Assembly: GCA_946479835.1 (NCBI GenBank)
Contig: CAMLHD010000011.1
Span: 1 to 22,211, forward strand
Length of the DNA: 22,211 bases
Source: an uncultured Candidatus Saccharibacteria bacterium
GTDB taxonomy: Bacteria; Patescibacteria; Saccharimonadia; Saccharimonadales; JACDBH01
Direction: 5' to 3'
Positions 21,082-22,211 of the stretch are shown here, piece after piece (position 1 is the first letter of the stretch; every line of letters begins with the position of its first letter). A program made the translations under genes and the position numbers. Below the pieces are notes generated by a model. That model ran no database searches. It saw nothing but the letters and a program-made list of their open reading frames with translations, and had not been told where the DNA came from.

Positions 21082-21650
21082 GCATCAAGAAGACCGTGAT
21101 CATCATGCTGGTGGTGGCGTACCTGCTTACCACTGCTTTCTTGCAGGTTTTCGTGACGCTCTACAACCTGGCGGATGCCATCATCGGATCATCGGCCATG
21201 GAACCGATTGATTTCGTGCTTTGGGGCCTGTTCGCCGTTTGCACCATCGTTGCGGTCCGTCTTCTGGCCCGCAAGCTGAGGCGCAGGCGTCGTTCCAAGC
21301 CCCTGAGGCCACCTCAAGGCAGTCCTGTCACGCAGCCGGCCCCCCCATGGCTTTACCGCGTCCTGCGGCTTGTCCCAAGATTCTGGTTCAGCCTGCTGTT
21401 CGTCATCTGCCTGGGGTCGGTCATCGGTTTGTCGCTCCAACCTCCGGGCCGAGGCACCACCCATCTTGTTCTCATGCTCGTCTACTGGATGGTCATGTGG
21501 CACGGTTTCAGGCTGGTCGTCACCGAGCTCACCTACCGCTGGATGGGGCACGTGTGGCCAATGGCTTGCCGCTACTACGAGCGGAAGAGCGCAGGCGTCC
21601 CAGACGGCCAAAAGCAAGAGCAGTGGCCCCCGCCATCGGTCAACGGCTAA
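21078..21650 (+). CDS. Unit C gene 4: four-helix membrane protein
   Basis: The product is 190 residues with about four membrane helices (near 5-25, 41-60, 98-117 and 128-147). An Arg/Lys-rich cytoplasmic loop (RKLRRRRRSKP) lies after helix 2, and the C terminus is basic. The GTG start overlaps the upstream stop, and AAGGAGG is positioned upstream. No family is recognised. It is the largest product of the island and the last gene of its unit. The clasp strand follows 32 nt after the stop. Confidence 0.78.
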   Translation: MSIKKTVIIMLVVAYLLTTAFLQVFVTLYNLADAIIGSSAMEPIDFVLWGLFAVCTIVAVRLLARKLRRRRRSKPLRPPQGSPVTQPAPPWLYRVLRLVPRFWFSLLFVICLGSVIGLSLQPPGRGTTHLVLMLVYWMVMWHGFRLVVTELTYRWMGHVWPMACRYYERKSAGVPDGQKQEQWPPPSVNG

Positions 21651-21682
21651 GGCGAATTTGGCCGCCACAGAAATAGCTCCTT

Positions 21683-21693
21683 ACAGAGAGCTT
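21683..21693 (+). repeat. Unit C 3' clasp strand
   Basis: ACAGAGAGCTT is the exact reverse complement of AAGCTCTCTGT at 20266-20276 (11 bp). Relative to unit A both strands have changed together (C-G instead of U-A). Confidence 0.8.
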
Positions 21694-21695
21694 CG

Positions 21696-21798
21696 CCCCG
21701 GCCGAGAGGATTAAAGAGTTGTGCATCCAGCACAAATTTCTTAATCCTTTCGGCCCCTAACCAGAGCAGGCAAATGGATTGCCTGTTGTGGCTAGAGC
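21696..21798 (+). repeat. Trailer element T3
   Basis: Identical over 103 nt to T1 at 19266-19368, with the same two hairpins and complementary loops (ATCCA 21725-21729; TGGAT 21775-21779). It ends unit C and abuts the unit D promoter. Confidence 0.85.
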
Positions 21799-21810
21799 AC
21801 TTCAAGGCAT

Positions 21811-22044
21811 CGCTTTTAGCGGGTAATTGTCATAACATAAGGTTATCTTTGTTGAGCGAAAGCGCTCCGGAGAACCTTAACAAGCTCTCTGTAAATACAC
21901 TTCGTTGTTTCGGGTGCGTTATGCATCAAGGTTTGATGTACGGCGCCCCCGAAACAACACATAAACACCGATCGCCCGGCGATCATAACCCCACCAAACC
22001 CACCTACCACCCTTGATCCGATCCGACCAGACAAGGAGGCTTAA
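21811..22044 (+). promoter_or_regulatory. Unit D promoter region and structured leader (L4)
   Basis: A probable promoter lies around CGCTTT (21811-21816) and TAACAT. Then come hairpin GAGCG-AAAG-CGCTC (21854-21867), an AAGGTT/AACCTT pair flanking it, CCTTAACAAGCTCTCTGT with clasp strand 21882-21892, a long hairpin TTGTTTCGGG/CCCGAAACAA (21905-21957) with inner GCATCA/TGATGT, hairpin GATCGC-CCG-GCGATC (21970-21984), a CA-rich tract and AAGGAGG. The promoter call is weaker than in A-C; the leader call is strong. With T3 this fills the 394 nt between genes. Confidence 0.72.
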
Positions 22045-22211
22045 ATGCCGAAATTCTCACCGGCCGTAGTGCATGAAAAGCGTCCGTATATGGAAGGCTC
22101 TACCCATTCACATGTTTACCGTCCGGCGCCCGGATACGGCAATACCAAGCGACTGCTGGTAGCGGTGTCCGAAGGTTTCATGGCAACACCTGATGAATAC
22201 CTGAAGCTGGC
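22045..22211 (+). CDS. Unit D gene, N-terminal fragment
   Basis: At least 55 residues are open to the window edge, beginning MPKFSPAVVHEKRPYMEG and including HSHVYRPAPGYGNTKRLLV. The start is supported by AAGGAGG 8 nt upstream and by the L4 leader. Unlike the other unit genes it uses GTA, GAA and TAT codons freely, so it resembles the housekeeping genes in codon style. No family can be assigned from this fragment. Confidence 0.7.
   Translation, partial: MPKFSPAVVHEKRPYMEGSTHSHVYRPAPGYGNTKRLLVAVSEGFMATPDEYLKL

Noticed and set aside
19266..21798. CRISPR array or similar repeat array made of T1-T3
   Set aside because: The copies are 90-103 nt long, spaced by 0.8-1.5 kb with genes between them, and each folds into two hairpins. 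No short regularly spaced repeats are present.
18424..22044. Integron cassettes, or group I/II introns with internal ORFs
   Set aside because: There is no attC core site or integrase. No domain V, no P/Q/R/S core and no split host gene are seen. Each unit has its own promoter and several ORFs. The inverted repeats could still act as DNA ends, but the two other orphan genes have unrelated repeats, which fits RNA pairing better.
1..22211. Alternative genetic code (UGA read as Gly)
   Set aside because: UGA ends several complete genes at the expected place (valS, the mutase, the isomerase) and is not found inside conserved motifs.

Overview
The window looks like part of the chromosome of a Patescibacteria/CPR bacterium, most likely a Saccharibacteria-type lineage. 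This is an inference from the compact gene layout, several apparently leaderless housekeeping genes with extended -10 promoters, an LPXTG surface protein, and UGA used as a normal stop (which argues against the UGA=Gly lineages). It has two kinds of content: ordinary housekeeping genes, and three islands of small orphan genes with a different codon style and unusual RNA-like flanks.

Layout. At 2-91 is tRNA-Ser(GGA) on the minus strand. At 175-2300 is a MacB-type ABC exporter operon (ATPase plus permease), converging on a phosphoglucose/phosphomannose isomerase (2302-3330). A His-rich acidic protein (3412-3873) and an LPXTG protein (3919-4482) share a bidirectional terminator. At 4608-5405 is a transcription unit for a membrane-anchored orphan protein. 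At 5449-7525 is groES-groEL with a CIRCE operator, and at 7522-8865 a phosphomannomutase/phosphoglucomutase. At 8979-9610 is a second orphan-gene unit. Then follow a dimethylargininase-like protein (9771-10652), a MurE-like ligase (10653-11951), two orphan acidic proteins (12018-14418), tsaD (14568-15635), a 36-codon leaderless ORF with a terminator, and valS (15866-18424).

From 18440 to the right edge there are four tandem transcription units (A-D). Each starts with a sigma70-like promoter and a leader built from recurring hairpins plus the box TTAACAAG(T/C)TCTCTG. Units A-C carry two, three and four tiny genes, mostly predicted membrane proteins of no recognised family, and each ends in a near-identical two-hairpin trailer. 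Unit D starts a further gene that runs off the window.

Main discovery candidate. In units A-C the leader box is complementary to a segment at the end of the same unit. Across the units that pairing changes in step: U-A in A, U.G in B, C-G in C. The two other orphan genes (4742-5275 and 9047-9517) show the same arrangement with unrelated sequences: an exact 12-nt and an exact 10-nt leader-trailer complement. All five transcripts could therefore close on themselves, with the 5' leader clasped to the 3' trailer around the coding region. In units A-C the trailer also has two hairpins with complementary loops (AUCCA and UGGAU), suggesting a kissing interaction. I know of no described system with this design. 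Its function is unknown; unusually stable or translationally controlled mRNAs for small envelope proteins is one possibility.

The housekeeping genes cover protein folding (GroESL), translation (ValS, TsaD, tRNA-Ser), sugar-phosphate interconversion for envelope glycans (the isomerase and mutase), a Mur ligase and export (MacB).
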